Positions 1 to 8,469 are shown, counted from the stretch's first letter. The stretch: DNA of 64,000 nt from Isoptericola croceus (GCF_029382255.1 NZ_JARLLG010000001.1:744001-808000), one strand, 5' to 3'. The notes: generated from the sequence alone by a model not told the origin. Translations and numbers: made by a program.

Positions 1-3
1 ATC

Positions 4-3000
4 GTGCGTGTCTCGGAGCAGTTCGTCCACCCCGGCCAGGACCGTGGCGCGGCCGTCGCCGTCCTGCGCGTGCTGGAGGGGCCCGACGCCGGCCGGGAGT
101 TCCAGCTGCCCGTGGGCACCTCCTACCTCGGTCGCGACCGTGACATGGACGTCCGGCTCCAGGACCCGCAGGTCTCGAAGCGCCACGCCCGGATCGTCGT
201 GGGCGAGCAGGTCGAGATCCACGACCTGGACTCCGCGAACGGGCTCGTGATGGGCGGCCAGCGGATGACGCGGTCGGCGCTGACGTCGTCCGACACCGTG
301 ACGGTGGGCGGCAGCGTCGTGTCCGTCGTGAGCCTGCACCGGTCGACGAGCCTGGCACCGACCAGCCCGGTGGTCGAGTTCAACCGGTCCCCGCGGGTGG
401 TGGCACGGTTCGGCGAGACGGAGATCGCGGCACCCAAGCCGCCACGCCCGAAGACCCCGCGAGGGCTGCCCTGGCTGCCGATGATGGTGCCCGCCCTCAT
501 GGGTCTGGCACTGTGGGCGATCTTCCAGAACCCGCGGATGCTCGTGTTCATGTTCATGAGCCCGATGATCATGGTCGCGATGTACCTGGACCGCAAGCAC
601 AACGCGAAGAAGGAGTTCGCGGAGGCGACGCGGCTGTTCGAGGAGTCCGTCGCGGCGACCCGCGAACGAGTCACGAAGACGCACGCCGTGGAGCGCGCCG
701 TCCGGCGCGCCGAGGCGCCCGCCCTCGCCGAGGCGATCGACGCCGTGCGCCGGCTCGGCGGGCTGATGTGGACCCACCGTCCTGAGCACCGCGGGTTCCT
801 CACCCTCCGGCTCGGCACGGGCAGCGCCCCGTCCCGGACGAAGTTCGCCCAGCCCCGCGAGAACGAGGCGCTCCCGGAGCACTGGGAGATGGTGCTGGAC
901 CTCCAGGAGCGGTGCTCGGTCATCGACGACGTCCCCACCGTCGCCGCCCTGCGGTACGGAGGGAACGTCGGGCTCGCCGGGCCCAGCGGGCCGGTGGAGT
1001 CGGTCGCCCGCGCAGCGCTGCTGCAGCTCGTCGCCCTGCACTCCCCGGCCGAGGTGGTCGTCACCGCACTCACGTCGCACCGGTCCCGCGAGGACTGGGA
1101 GTGGCTGCAGTGGGTGCCGCACACCGGTTCGCCGCACAGCCCGCTCGGGGCCTCCGACCACCTGGCCGGCGACCCCGGGCGCGGCGCGTCGTTGCTCGCC
1201 CGTCTCGAGGGGCTCATCGAGTCCCGGGGGGTCGTGCTCGACGGTCCACCACCGTTCGAGGGCGAGCGCGACGCGGAGAAGGACCGGGAGGAGCGTTCGC
1301 CGAAGCCTCTGCTGCCCGCCGTCGTCGTCCTGGTCGAGGACGACGCCCCGCTCGACCGGTCGCGTCTCGTCCGCCTCGCCGAGCGGGGTCCGGCCGCGAA
1401 CGTGCACGTGGTGTGGGTGGCCCCGACCGTGGAGCAGCTCCCGGCGGCCTGCCGGACCTTCGTGCTCCTCGACCCGCAGTCCCGCGACGAGAACGGGATG
1501 ACCGGTGAGGTGCACTACGGACGGCTGACGTACCCCGTCGCCTGCGAGACCGCGGACCTGGCGACGGCCCACGAGGTGGCGCGCATCCTGTCGCCGGTCG
1601 TCGACGTCGGCGCACCGGTGGAGGACGAGTCCGACCTGCCCCGCGCGGTGTCCTACCTGGCGCTGGCCGGCACGGACCTCGGCTCGGACGCCGCCGGTGT
1701 CGTCGAGCGGTGGCGGGAGAACCTGTCCCTCACACCGCGGGACGGGTCCCCGCCGGTACGGCGCAAGAGCCCGACCGACCTGCGGGCGCTCGTCGGCCAC
1801 AACGGCGTCGAGGAGTTCTACCTGGACCTGCGCACGCAGGGGCCGCACGCGCTGGTGGGCGGCACCACCGGTGCGGGCAAGTCGGAGTTCCTCCAGTCCT
1901 GGGTGCTCGGGATGGCGGCGGCGCACAGCCCCGACCGCGTCACGTTCCTCTTCGTGGACTACAAGGGTGGTGCCGCCTTCGCCGACTGCGTGGACCTGCC
2001 GCACACGGTGGGCCTGGTGACCGACCTGTCCCCGCACCTCGTGCGACGTGCGCTGTCCTCCCTGCGTGCCGAGCTGCACTACCGCGAGCACCTGCTCAAC
2101 CGCAAGAAGGCGAAGGACCTCGCCTCGCTGGAGAAGACCGGGGACCCGGAAGCGCCGCCCAGCCTGATCATCGTCGTGGACGAGTTCGCGGCGCTCGTGG
2201 GCGAGGTCCCCGAGTTCGTCGACGGGGTGGTCGACGTCGCTCAGCGAGGGCGCTCCCTCGGCCTGCACCTGATCCTGGCGACCCAGCGTCCTGCCGGTGT
2301 CATCAAGGACAACCTGCGCGCCAACACCAACCTGCGGATCGCGTTGCGCATGGCCGACGAGTCCGACTCCAAGGACGTGCTCGACGACGAGATGGCGGCG
2401 CACTTCTCCCCGTCGATCCCCGGTCGCGGTGCGGCGAAGACCGGTCCGGGGCGCATCACCACGTTCCAGACCGGGTATGCCGGTGGGTGGACCCGTGACG
2501 AGCCGGACCCGACGCAGGTCGAGGTCGAGGAGCTGGACTTCGGGACGGGCCGCCGGTGGGAGATGCCGGCCCCGGAACGTCAGGAGGTCGGGGACCCGGG
2601 ACCGAACGACATCGCCCGGATGGTGGCGACGATCCGGCAGGCGGCGTCGAGCGCCGGGGTGCCGGCTCCGCGCAAACCGTGGCTGGAGGAGCTGGCCGCC
2701 ACGTACGACCTCGCGTTGCTGCCGAACCCGCGTACGGATGCGAGGCTGCTCCTGGGGGTCCTCGACGACCCGCACGCCCAGGCGCAGCCCACAGTGCACT
2801 ACGAGCCGGACGCGGACGGCAACCTGGCCGTCTACGGCGCCGGTGGTACCGGCAAGAGCACGACGCTGCGCACCGTCGCCGTCTCGGCGGGCCTCACGGC
2901 TCGCGGCGGGCCCACGCAGGTGTACGGCATCGACTGCGGCTCCGGCGGCCTGTCGATGCTGGAGAACCTGCCGCACGTCGGTGCCGTCATCTCCGGCGAC

Positions 3001-4215
3001 GACGAGGAGCGCATCACGCGCCTCATGCGCCGCCTGACGGAGCTGCTCGACGAGCGGTCCGCCCGCTACGCCGAGGTGCGGGCGAGCACCATCGACGAGT
3101 ACCGCCGGATCGCGGACCGGCCCGACGAACCACGGATCTTCGTGATGGTCGACGGGATCGGGAACTTCCGCGACTCCTATGAGGTGACCTCGGCCCGGGG
3201 GTTCTCGATCTTCGGTGCGTTCACCCAGCTCGCGACGGACGGCCGCCCGGTGGGGATCCACCTGGTGATGTCGGGCGACCGCGCGGTCTCGGTGCCGCCG
3301 TCGTTGACCTCGACGGTGCAGAAGCGGATCGTCCACCGTCTCGCCCGCGAGGACGACTACCTGATGCTCAACGTCCCCCGTGACGTGCTGAGCCCGGCCT
3401 CCCCGCCGGGCCGCGCGATCATGTACGGCCAGGAGGCGCAGATCGCCGTGCTGGGGGGCGAGCCGAACGGGGCCGTGCAGTCGCGCGAGCTGGCTCGGCT
3501 CGAGCAGACCATGCGGCGGATGGGTGCGCCGCAGGCGCCCGGGGTGGCCAGGCTGCCCGACAGCTTCGCGCTCGACGCGCTGCCGCCGACGGTGGGGGAC
3601 CTCGCGACCGTCGGGCTGCGCGACCTGGACCTCGCACCGGTCGGCCTGCCGATGCGTTCGCCGTTCATGCTGGCCGGGCCTCCGGGGTCCGGACGCACGA
3701 CGGCGTTCGTCACCCTCGCGACGACGTTGCGGCGGGCGGGGCGCACCCGCCTGGTGTACCTGTCGTCGCGCCGGTCGAGCCTGGGTGCGCTGGACCTGTG
3801 GGACGAGCAGGCGTCCGACCCCGAGACCGTGGTGGAGCTCCTCAAGGAGCTCACCACGGCGCTGCAGGACGACCGGGTCACGCCGGGCCGCCTCACCGTG
3901 ATGATCGAGAACTACACGGAGCTGACGGGCACGCCCGCGGAGAAGCCGCTGGAGGCGTTCGTCAAGCTGGCGGTCCGCAAGGAACAGCTCGTGGTCGGGG
4001 AGTCGGAGACGTCGACCTGGTCCAAGGCGTTCACCCTGGCGGGGCCGTTCAAGTCCGGTCGTAACGGCATCCTGCTCACCCCGGGTGACACGGACGGCGA
4101 CGTCCTGATGAACACCGGGCTCGGCCGCATGCGCCGCAAGGACTTCCCGCCCGGGCGGGGATTCCTCATCACGGCCGGCCGGGCCTCCAAGATCCACGTC
4201 GCTCTGCCGGAGTGA
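4..4215 (+). CDS. eccC: FHA-domain FtsK/SpoIIIE-type ATPase of a type VII secretion system (EccC-like), probably 5'-partial
   Basis: This is the membrane-anchored motor that would drive export of WXG100 proteins. From the first in-frame GTG it reads 1403 aa: an FHA domain (~residues 18-110), two membrane helices (~158-196), then three FtsK/SpoIIIE ATPase modules. Module 1 has Walker A GTTGAGKS (620-627) and Walker B ending VVDE (D726/E727). Module 2 has GAGGTGKS (945-952) and VMVDG (D1050). Module 3 has a degenerate P-loop GPPGSGRT (1225-1232) with Arg in place of Lys. The frame is open to base 1, so the true start and an N-terminal region may lie upstream. The next genes encode WXG100 proteins, which fits an EccC role. 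EccB/D/E and mycosin genes are not in the window. Confidence 0.9.
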   Translation: MRVSEQFVHPGQDRGAAVAVLRVLEGPDAGREFQLPVGTSYLGRDRDMDVRLQDPQVSKRHARIVVGEQVEIHDLDSANGLVMGGQRMTRSALTSSDTVTVGGSVVSVVSLHRSTSLAPTSPVVEFNRSPRVVARFGETEIAAPKPPRPKTPRGLPWLPMMVPALMGLALWAIFQNPRMLVFMFMSPMIMVAMYLDRKHNAKKEFAEATRLFEESVAATRERVTKTHAVERAVRRAEAPALAEAIDAVRRLGGLMWTHRPEHRGFLTLRLGTGSAPSRTKFAQPRENEALPEHWEMVLDLQERCSVIDDVPTVAALRYGGNVGLAGPSGPVESVARAALLQLVALHSPAEVVVTALTSHRSREDWEWLQWVPHTGSPHSPLGASDHLAGDPGRGASLLARLEGLIESRGVVLDGPPPFEGERDAEKDREERSPKPLLPAVVVLVEDDAPLDRSRLVRLAERGPAANVHVVWVAPTVEQLPAACRTFVLLDPQSRDENGMTGEVHYGRLTYPVACETADLATAHEVARILSPVVDVGAPVEDESDLPRAVSYLALAGTDLGSDAAGVVERWRENLSLTPRDGSPPVRRKSPTDLRALVGHNGVEEFYLDLRTQGPHALVGGTTGAGKSEFLQSWVLGMAAAHSPDRVTFLFVDYKGGAAFADCVDLPHTVGLVTDLSPHLVRRALSSLRAELHYREHLLNRKKAKDLASLEKTGDPEAPPSLIIVVDEFAALVGEVPEFVDGVVDVAQRGRSLGLHLILATQRPAGVIKDNLRANTNLRIALRMADESDSKDVLDDEMAAHFSPSIPGRGAAKTGPGRITTFQTGYAGGWTRDEPDPTQVEVEELDFGTGRRWEMPAPERQEVGDPGPNDIARMVATIRQAASSAGVPAPRKPWLEELAATYDLALLPNPRTDARLLLGVLDDPHAQAQPTVHYEPDADGNLAVYGAGGTGKSTTLRTVAVSAGLTARGGPTQVYGIDCGSGGLSMLENLPHVGAVISGDDEERITRLMRRLTELLDERSARYAEVRASTIDEYRRIADRPDEPRIFVMVDGIGNFRDSYEVTSARGFSIFGAFTQLATDGRPVGIHLVMSGDRAVSVPPSLTSTVQKRIVHRLAREDDYLMLNVPRDVLSPASPPGRAIMYGQEAQIAVLGGEPNGAVQSRELARLEQTMRRMGAPQAPGVARLPDSFALDALPPTVGDLATVGLRDLDLAPVGLPMRSPFMLAGPPGSGRTTAFVTLATTLRRAGRTRLVYLSSRRSSLGALDLWDEQASDPETVVELLKELTTALQDDRVTPGRLTVMIENYTELTGTPAEKPLEAFVKLAVRKEQLVVGESETSTWSKAFTLAGPFKSGRNGILLTPGDTDGDVLMNTGLGRMRRKDFPPGRGFLITAGRASKIHVALPE

Positions 4216-4223
4216 TGTGTGGG

Positions 4224-4241
4224 ATGGGGAGTGCTCCCCAT
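4224..4241. promoter_or_regulatory. 8-bp-arm palindrome upstream of esx copy 1
   Basis: ATGGGGAG-TG-CTCCCCAT is a perfect 8-bp inverted repeat around 2 nt. It lies just after eccC and ~95 bp before the esx start. The 2-nt centre is too tight for a good RNA hairpin, and no T-tract follows, so an operator for a dimeric regulator is one reading. The same site precedes the second esx copy. Confidence 0.4.
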
Positions 4242-4334
4242 TCCTTGTTGTCATGGGCTCTGGTTGAGTTCGTGGTGTTGAAGCGATGAGGTGGTTGTCC
4301 CGCAGGGGGCGGCCCTTGAGTGAAGGAGCATGGC

Positions 4335-4619
4335 ATGGTTGCAGAGGGTGGCAACGTCTTCGGTCTTGACATCGAGGCGGTCCGGAGCCTGGCTGGGGTT
4401 CTGCGGGACCAGGCGGAGGTCGTGCGGACGTCGGTGACGACGATCACGAACCAGATGTCGCAGACGGAGTGGAACGGTCCGGACGCGGTGCAGTTCCAGG
4501 ACGAGTGGGACGGGACGCACGCGGCGAAGCTGAACGAGATCGCGGCGGCGCTGGACGGTTACGCCACGACGGCGGACAGCAACGCCACGCAGCAGGAGAA
4601 CACCTCGACCGCGTACTGA
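4335..4619 (+). CDS. esxA: WXG100 family type VII secretion protein, copy 1
   Basis: A 94-aa helical hairpin protein of the ESAT-6/WXG100 family, the small substrate exported by EccC-type systems. The WXG turn is W46-N-G48 with helices on both sides. No signal peptide and no clear YxxxD/E tail are visible. I start at ATG 4335 because AGGAG (4324-4328) sits 6 nt upstream; the in-frame GTG at 4320 lies ahead of that site. The gene is identical at DNA level to 6841-7125. It precedes a larger WXG100-headed protein, so heterodimer export with that partner is plausible but not shown. Confidence 0.93.
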   Translation: MVAEGGNVFGLDIEAVRSLAGVLRDQAEVVRTSVTTITNQMSQTEWNGPDAVQFQDEWDGTHAAKLNEIAAALDGYATTADSNATQQENTSTAY

Positions 4620-4635
4620 CGCGGAGGTGCAGGGG

Positions 4636-4668
4636 CCGAAGGGGTGCGGCGGGGCCGTACCCCTTCGG
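4636..4668 (+). terminator. Intergenic hairpin after esx copy 1
   Basis: CCGAAGGGGT (4636-4645) pairs perfectly with ACCCCTTCGG (4659-4668) across a 13-nt loop. There is no T-tract. It lies between the small WXG100 gene and its large partner, where partial termination or mRNA processing would set their ratio. The second locus has an unrelated hairpin in the same place. Confidence 0.6.
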
Positions 4669-4731
4669 CGTCGGATGTCGTCGAGGTGGGGAGCCCGGGG
4701 CGCGGTGCGCGGCAGGGCATGAGGAGGAGCT

Positions 4732-5697
4732 GTGAGCGCAGGTCTGTACGGCGCCGATATCGAGGCGTTGCGCCTGCTCGCTGACAAGATCGCAGAGGGT
4801 GGCACGTCGTTGGACTCCGTGGTCACCACGGTCGATGCGGTCCTGCCCAGCACGGATGTCTGGGGCGGGGTCGACGGCGACCAGTTCCGTGCCGAGTGGC
4901 GGACCACTCATGCAGTGCGCCTCCGCGAGGCGTCAGGCATGCTCGGCACCGTCGCGGCACGGGTACGTGACAACGCCGACGACCAGGAACGCACCTCCGC
5001 GGCGGACGGTGGGGCCGGCGGTGACGGTCCTGGCGGTCCGGCCGAGCCGCTTGGTAGCGCGAGCGGGACCGACGGTGACCTCTTCGACCTCTTCGCCCCC
5101 GGGGCAGCGCTCGTCGGGTTCGGCGCTGCCGCGTGGAAGGCATTCAAGTACGGGCAGAACCTCCTCAACTATTCCAGGGCGCTGAACGGGGTCGGCCAGG
5201 CTGCGTCGAGCGCGTCGGCCTTCATGCGGAGCTTCATGCTGCAGGACGGCATGGGCATCCTGGGCAAGCTGGGGACCTTCGGCAGGTTCGCAGGGGTGGC
5301 CGGCGGCGCCTTCGGCGCCATCGGGGGCATCCACCAGATGTTCAACCCGCGCTACGACGGATGGCGCGGTGGTCTCGATCGCGCGATGGGCGGTGTCGCC
5401 GCGGTCGGTGGTGTGGCGACCGTCGGGATGTTCCTTGGTGCGGCGGCTTTCACGGGCCCGGTGGGGATCGGCATCGTGGTCGGTGCAGGGCTCGTCGTCG
5501 GAGCCTACGAGCTGACGAACCTGGTGATCGACAACTGGGACGCGATCTCAGGCTTCGCCAGCGATCCGCTGCCCTATCTGGCGGACGGCTGGGACAACGT
5601 GACTGACTTTGCCAGTGATGCGGTGAGCAACGTCGGCAGCGCGCTCAGCGACGGCGCGTCGGCGGTCGGGGACTTCGTGGGAGGCTTGTTCTCATGA
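4732..5697 (+). CDS. WXG100-headed large protein with hydrophobic glycine-rich C-terminal region (candidate T7SS substrate)
   Basis: 321 aa. Residues 1-~95 form a WXG100-like module (W44-G-G46; LYGADIEALRLLADKIAEGG near the start) that is closely related to the N-terminus of the protein at 7262. After a Gly/Asp-rich linker, residues ~115-290 hold several hydrophobic, Gly/Ala-rich stretches with possible membrane helices, followed by a short acidic and serine-rich tail. The C-terminal part matches no enzyme family I recognise. GTG 4732 follows a strong GAGGAG site and leaves the N-terminal module intact. A polymorphic effector or membrane-active toxin is an inference from architecture and neighbours. 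It overlaps the next gene by 4 bp. Confidence 0.8.
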   Translation: MSAGLYGADIEALRLLADKIAEGGTSLDSVVTTVDAVLPSTDVWGGVDGDQFRAEWRTTHAVRLREASGMLGTVAARVRDNADDQERTSAADGGAGGDGPGGPAEPLGSASGTDGDLFDLFAPGAALVGFGAAAWKAFKYGQNLLNYSRALNGVGQAASSASAFMRSFMLQDGMGILGKLGTFGRFAGVAGGAFGAIGGIHQMFNPRYDGWRGGLDRAMGGVAAVGGVATVGMFLGAAAFTGPVGIGIVVGAGLVVGAYELTNLVIDNWDAISGFASDPLPYLADGWDNVTDFASDAVSNVGSALSDGASAVGDFVGGLFS

Positions 5698-6497
5698 CCG
5701 GACCTGACCCGATGCGATTCTCGCCGGACGATGTGGCGGCGGCTCGCAAGACGTTGGAGCAAGCGCGGGCCGGGGAGGCAGTGCCCATCGTCATCCTCAC
5801 CGACGAGGAGGTCGTCATCCTCGATGGCCTGGAGCACGATCAGCTCGTGCCCACACCGTGGCTCGAGGCGCAGGAAGGCGCTGACAGGTCACTCGTCGGG
5901 CGGGTCGCGCTCCGTTCGCTCCTCGCCCGCGAGATGGTCTTGCCGGCCAGCGTCACCGACGGCTCGGTCCGAATCACCGCGCACCCCGGGATCACCGGCC
6001 CCCTGGTCTTGCGTCGGACGGCGCAGGAGATCCTCTCCGCCGAGCGCACGACGTCCGGAGGGAAGCACTGGGCCTTTGCCTACGTGCACGACGAGGACGG
6101 GTCGAAGGTCGTGCTGGAAGAGGAGATCTCCGACTCGGGGCACCACGCCTTCTCGGTCTACCCGTTCGATCACCTCGGTGAACGGTGGGAGGCATTCCTG
6201 GATCCGACGGGGGTTGCGGTGATGGGTGGCAAGGCGACGACGATTCCCGCCGACGCGCTGCCGACACAGGCTCCGGAGCTCCCGCAGCTCAAGGATGCGG
6301 TGGCGGTGTCCGTCGTCTCGGCCGTCCGTAAGGGGCAGGACTTCCTGGTCAACGCGTCGGTCTACGCCGGACCGCACGGAGTGCACGTGCTGCGTGGCGA
6401 GGGCCGTGACGCGGCGGGCGGGCCGGCGTCCTACGTCCTGCAAGAAGTGGGGCCGCGAGGTCTGCGGGCGCTGCCCGAGGAGCTGGTCTCCTCGTGA
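5694..6497 (+). CDS. Possible EspG-like ESX secretion-associated protein
   Basis: A 267-aa soluble protein without signal peptide or membrane helices, translationally coupled (ATGA overlap) to the WXG100-headed protein upstream. Size, position beside the substrate and the alternating beta/alpha character (LTDEEVVILDGL near residue 40, RSLLAREMVLP near 75) resemble EspG chaperones that bind ESX substrates. No diagnostic motif is visible, so an immunity protein for the upstream gene product is an equal alternative. The family assignment is an inference. Confidence 0.5.
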   Translation: MTGPDPMRFSPDDVAAARKTLEQARAGEAVPIVILTDEEVVILDGLEHDQLVPTPWLEAQEGADRSLVGRVALRSLLAREMVLPASVTDGSVRITAHPGITGPLVLRRTAQEILSAERTTSGGKHWAFAYVHDEDGSKVVLEEEISDSGHHAFSVYPFDHLGERWEAFLDPTGVAVMGGKATTIPADALPTQAPELPQLKDAVAVSVVSAVRKGQDFLVNASVYAGPHGVHVLRGEGRDAAGGPASYVLQEVGPRGLRALPEELVSS

Positions 6498-6715
6498 GCG
6501 CGCTGGGGCGGTGGAGCCTCGGCACTGGTCTGGTCCTGATCGGTGTCGCGGTGGTCTGTGCAGTGGTCGACCTCGTCCCGGTCGCGATGATCGCGGGGGT
6601 CCTCGCGATCGTCGCGATGGTGATCGCGGGATACGACGCCGTCTACCGGGCGCTGGAGCGCCGCGAGCTGCGGCGTCGTGGCGACCGCGCACGGCGTTCC
6701 CGCGGCGACCGCTGA
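6494..6715 (+). CDS. Small two-helix membrane protein
   Basis: 73 aa. Two hydrophobic segments (about residues 10-27 and 29-47) are followed by a strongly basic cytoplasmic tail rich in Arg. It overlaps the EspG-like gene by 4 bp and ends 12 bp before the second 398-bp repeat, so it closes the first substrate module. I do not recognise a family. An immunity or membrane-anchor role for the module is possible but unsupported by any motif. Confidence 0.65.
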   Translation: MSALGRWSLGTGLVLIGVAVVCAVVDLVPVAMIAGVLAIVAMVIAGYDAVYRALERRELRRRGDRARRSRGDR

Positions 6716-6729
6716 ACGCTGGTCGGAGG

Positions 6730-6747
6730 ATGGGGAGTGCTCCCCAT
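6730..6747. promoter_or_regulatory. 8-bp-arm palindrome upstream of esx copy 2
   Basis: The same ATGGGGAG-TG-CTCCCCAT dyad as at 4224-4241, ~95 bp before the second esx start. Any regulator bound here would act on both modules. Confidence 0.4.
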
Positions 6748-6840
6748 TCCTTGTTGTCATGGGCTCTGGTTGAGTTCGTGGTGTTGAAGCGATGAGGTGG
6801 TTGTCCCGCAGGGGGCGGCCCTTGAGTGAAGGAGCATGGC

Positions 6841-7125
6841 ATGGTTGCAGAGGGTGGCAACGTCTTCGGTCTTGACATCGAGGCGGTCCGGAGCCTGGCT
6901 GGGGTTCTGCGGGACCAGGCGGAGGTCGTGCGGACGTCGGTGACGACGATCACGAACCAGATGTCGCAGACGGAGTGGAACGGTCCGGACGCGGTGCAGT
7001 TCCAGGACGAGTGGGACGGGACGCACGCGGCGAAGCTGAACGAGATCGCGGCGGCGCTGGACGGTTACGCCACGACGGCGGACAGCAACGCCACGCAGCA
7101 GGAGAACACCTCGACCGCGTACTGA
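6841..7125 (+). CDS. esxA: WXG100 family type VII secretion protein, copy 2
   Basis: A 94-aa WXG100 protein, identical in protein and DNA to the gene at 4335. WXG turn at W46-N-G48. ATG 6841 follows the duplicated AGGAG site. Perfect identity of coding and upstream DNA points to very recent duplication or ongoing gene conversion. The two copies lead into two different large WXG100-headed proteins. Confidence 0.93.
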   Translation: MVAEGGNVFGLDIEAVRSLAGVLRDQAEVVRTSVTTITNQMSQTEWNGPDAVQFQDEWDGTHAAKLNEIAAALDGYATTADSNATQQENTSTAY

Positions 7126-7156
7126 GCGGTGGGTGTGCCCCCTGGTGGGGGCTGGT

Positions 7157-7190
7157 GAGGGGTGCGGTGCCAGGTGGTGCCGCACCCCTC
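7157..7190 (+). terminator. Intergenic hairpin after esx copy 2
   Basis: GAGGGGTGCGG (7157-7167) pairs perfectly with CCGCACCCCTC (7180-7190) across 12 nt; no T-tract. It sits in the same place as the hairpin at 4636-4668 but has unrelated sequence, so the structure is kept while the sequence differs. Confidence 0.6.
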
Positions 7191-7261
7191 CTGGGTGGGG
7201 CAGCGGCAGGCTGAGGACGGACGGTCCCGGGCGCGACGCGCGGCGGGCATGAGGAGGAGCT

Positions 7262-8437
7262 GTGAGCGGAGGGATGTACGGCGCTGATATCGACGCGCTG
7301 CGCCTGCTCGCTGACAAGATCGCAGAGGGCGGTGACGCCCTGGACACGGTCGTCGCGACGGTAGAGGGCGCCGTTCCGGGGCCCGAGGGCTGGGAGGGCC
7401 CGGACGGAGACGGCTTCCGTGCGGAGTGGGGGGACACCCATGTCGTCCGGCTCCGGAACACCGCCGACCTGCTGCGCGACGTCGCGTCGAAGGTGCGGGA
7501 GAACGCCGACGACCAGGAGCGCACCTCGGACGACAGCGGCTCCGGTGGTGGCGGCACCGGTGGTGGTGGCGGCACCGGCAACGGTGCTTCCGGTTCCGGA
7601 GGATCCGACGACGACGGCGGCAACCCGCTGACCTCCCCGGGCGCCGATCCTCTCCGATCGCCGACGGACAGGAACGACCCGGACCGCAACTGGTGGGACG
7701 GGTACTCCGACCGGACGGAGAACGCCCGCGAGGGCAGCTACGAGTTCGAGTACCGCGGCGGCGAGATGACCGCCGACGACAAGGTCACGTCGTCCGAGAA
7801 GGGGAACATCGGCGAGACGCTCGCCGAGACCGAGACGGGTGGCTTCGTCGGCTACCAGGCGGGCGTCGACGGCTCGTTCGGTTCCGAGGACGGTGCCCAC
7901 GGGTCCGGCGAGGCAGGGGTGGCCGCCGGGGCCGGCTACGACGCGGGGGCTTCGGCGAGCATCTCGGAGAACGGGCTGGTGGCCGAGGCGAACGCGGGTG
8001 TCAGTGTCGGTGCCAGTGCGAACGCGAGCGGTCAGGTCGGCTACGGAGACCACCTGGCTGCCGCCGGGTCGGCCGAGGCGATGGTCGGGGCGCGGGCCGA
8101 CGCGAACGTCGGAGCGTCGATCGGCCCCCACGGTGTCGGTGTGAGCGCCGGGTTCGACGCCTTCGCCGGGGCCGAGGCAGGGATCGACGGTTCGGTCACC
8201 GCGGCCGGCGTGACGGCAGGAGCCAGCGGTGAGGTGTACGCAGGCGTCGGGATCAAGGCTGACGCCGACGTGAACTTCGGCATGGACAGCGTCGGCGTCG
8301 ATCTCGAGCTCGGTGCTGCACTGGGTATCGGCGCCGGCTTCTCGGTGTCCTTCGAGGTCTCCCCGAAGGACACGGTCTCCGCGATCGCGGATCTCGGCGG
8401 CGGACTCGTCGACGGCATCACCGGCGGCTGGTGGTGA
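7262..8437 (+). CDS. WXG100-headed large protein with Gly/Ala-rich repetitive C-terminus (candidate T7SS substrate)
   Basis: 391 aa. Residues 1-~92 are a WXG100-like module (W44-E-G46) closely related to that of the protein at 4732. Next comes a low-complexity Gly/Ser/Asp linker (~93-135), a short acidic region, then ~230 residues of low-hydrophobicity Gly/Ala/Val/Asp-rich sequence with loose repeats such as AGASASISENG and GVSVGASANASG. This suggests a beta-rich or fibrous fold. No catalytic motif is visible. GTG 7262 follows GAGGAG. No small overlapping chaperone follows, unlike the first module. Function unknown; export by the adjacent type VII system is inferred. Confidence 0.8.
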   Translation: MSGGMYGADIDALRLLADKIAEGGDALDTVVATVEGAVPGPEGWEGPDGDGFRAEWGDTHVVRLRNTADLLRDVASKVRENADDQERTSDDSGSGGGGTGGGGGTGNGASGSGGSDDDGGNPLTSPGADPLRSPTDRNDPDRNWWDGYSDRTENAREGSYEFEYRGGEMTADDKVTSSEKGNIGETLAETETGGFVGYQAGVDGSFGSEDGAHGSGEAGVAAGAGYDAGASASISENGLVAEANAGVSVGASANASGQVGYGDHLAAAGSAEAMVGARADANVGASIGPHGVGVSAGFDAFAGAEAGIDGSVTAAGVTAGASGEVYAGVGIKADADVNFGMDSVGVDLELGAALGIGAGFSVSFEVSPKDTVSAIADLGGGLVDGITGGWW

Positions 8438-8469
8438 CCGGCCGTGGCATCGACTGATTGGATGGAAGC

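Larger units (their letters stand above)
4222..4619 (+). repeat. 398-bp perfect direct repeat, copy 1 (esx promoter region plus esx gene)
   Basis: Bases 4222-4619 are identical to 6728-7125, an offset of 2506 bp. The repeat starts 7 bp after the eccC stop codon and ends exactly at the WXG100 stop codon. It therefore carries the upstream region, the ribosome binding site and the whole gene. Sequence diverges immediately on both sides (G/A before, C/G after). Confidence 0.97.
6728..7125 (+). repeat. 398-bp perfect direct repeat, copy 2
   Basis: Identical to 4222-4619 over its whole length. It begins 12 bp after the stop codon of the small membrane protein and ends exactly at the second WXG100 stop codon. 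Confidence 0.97.
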
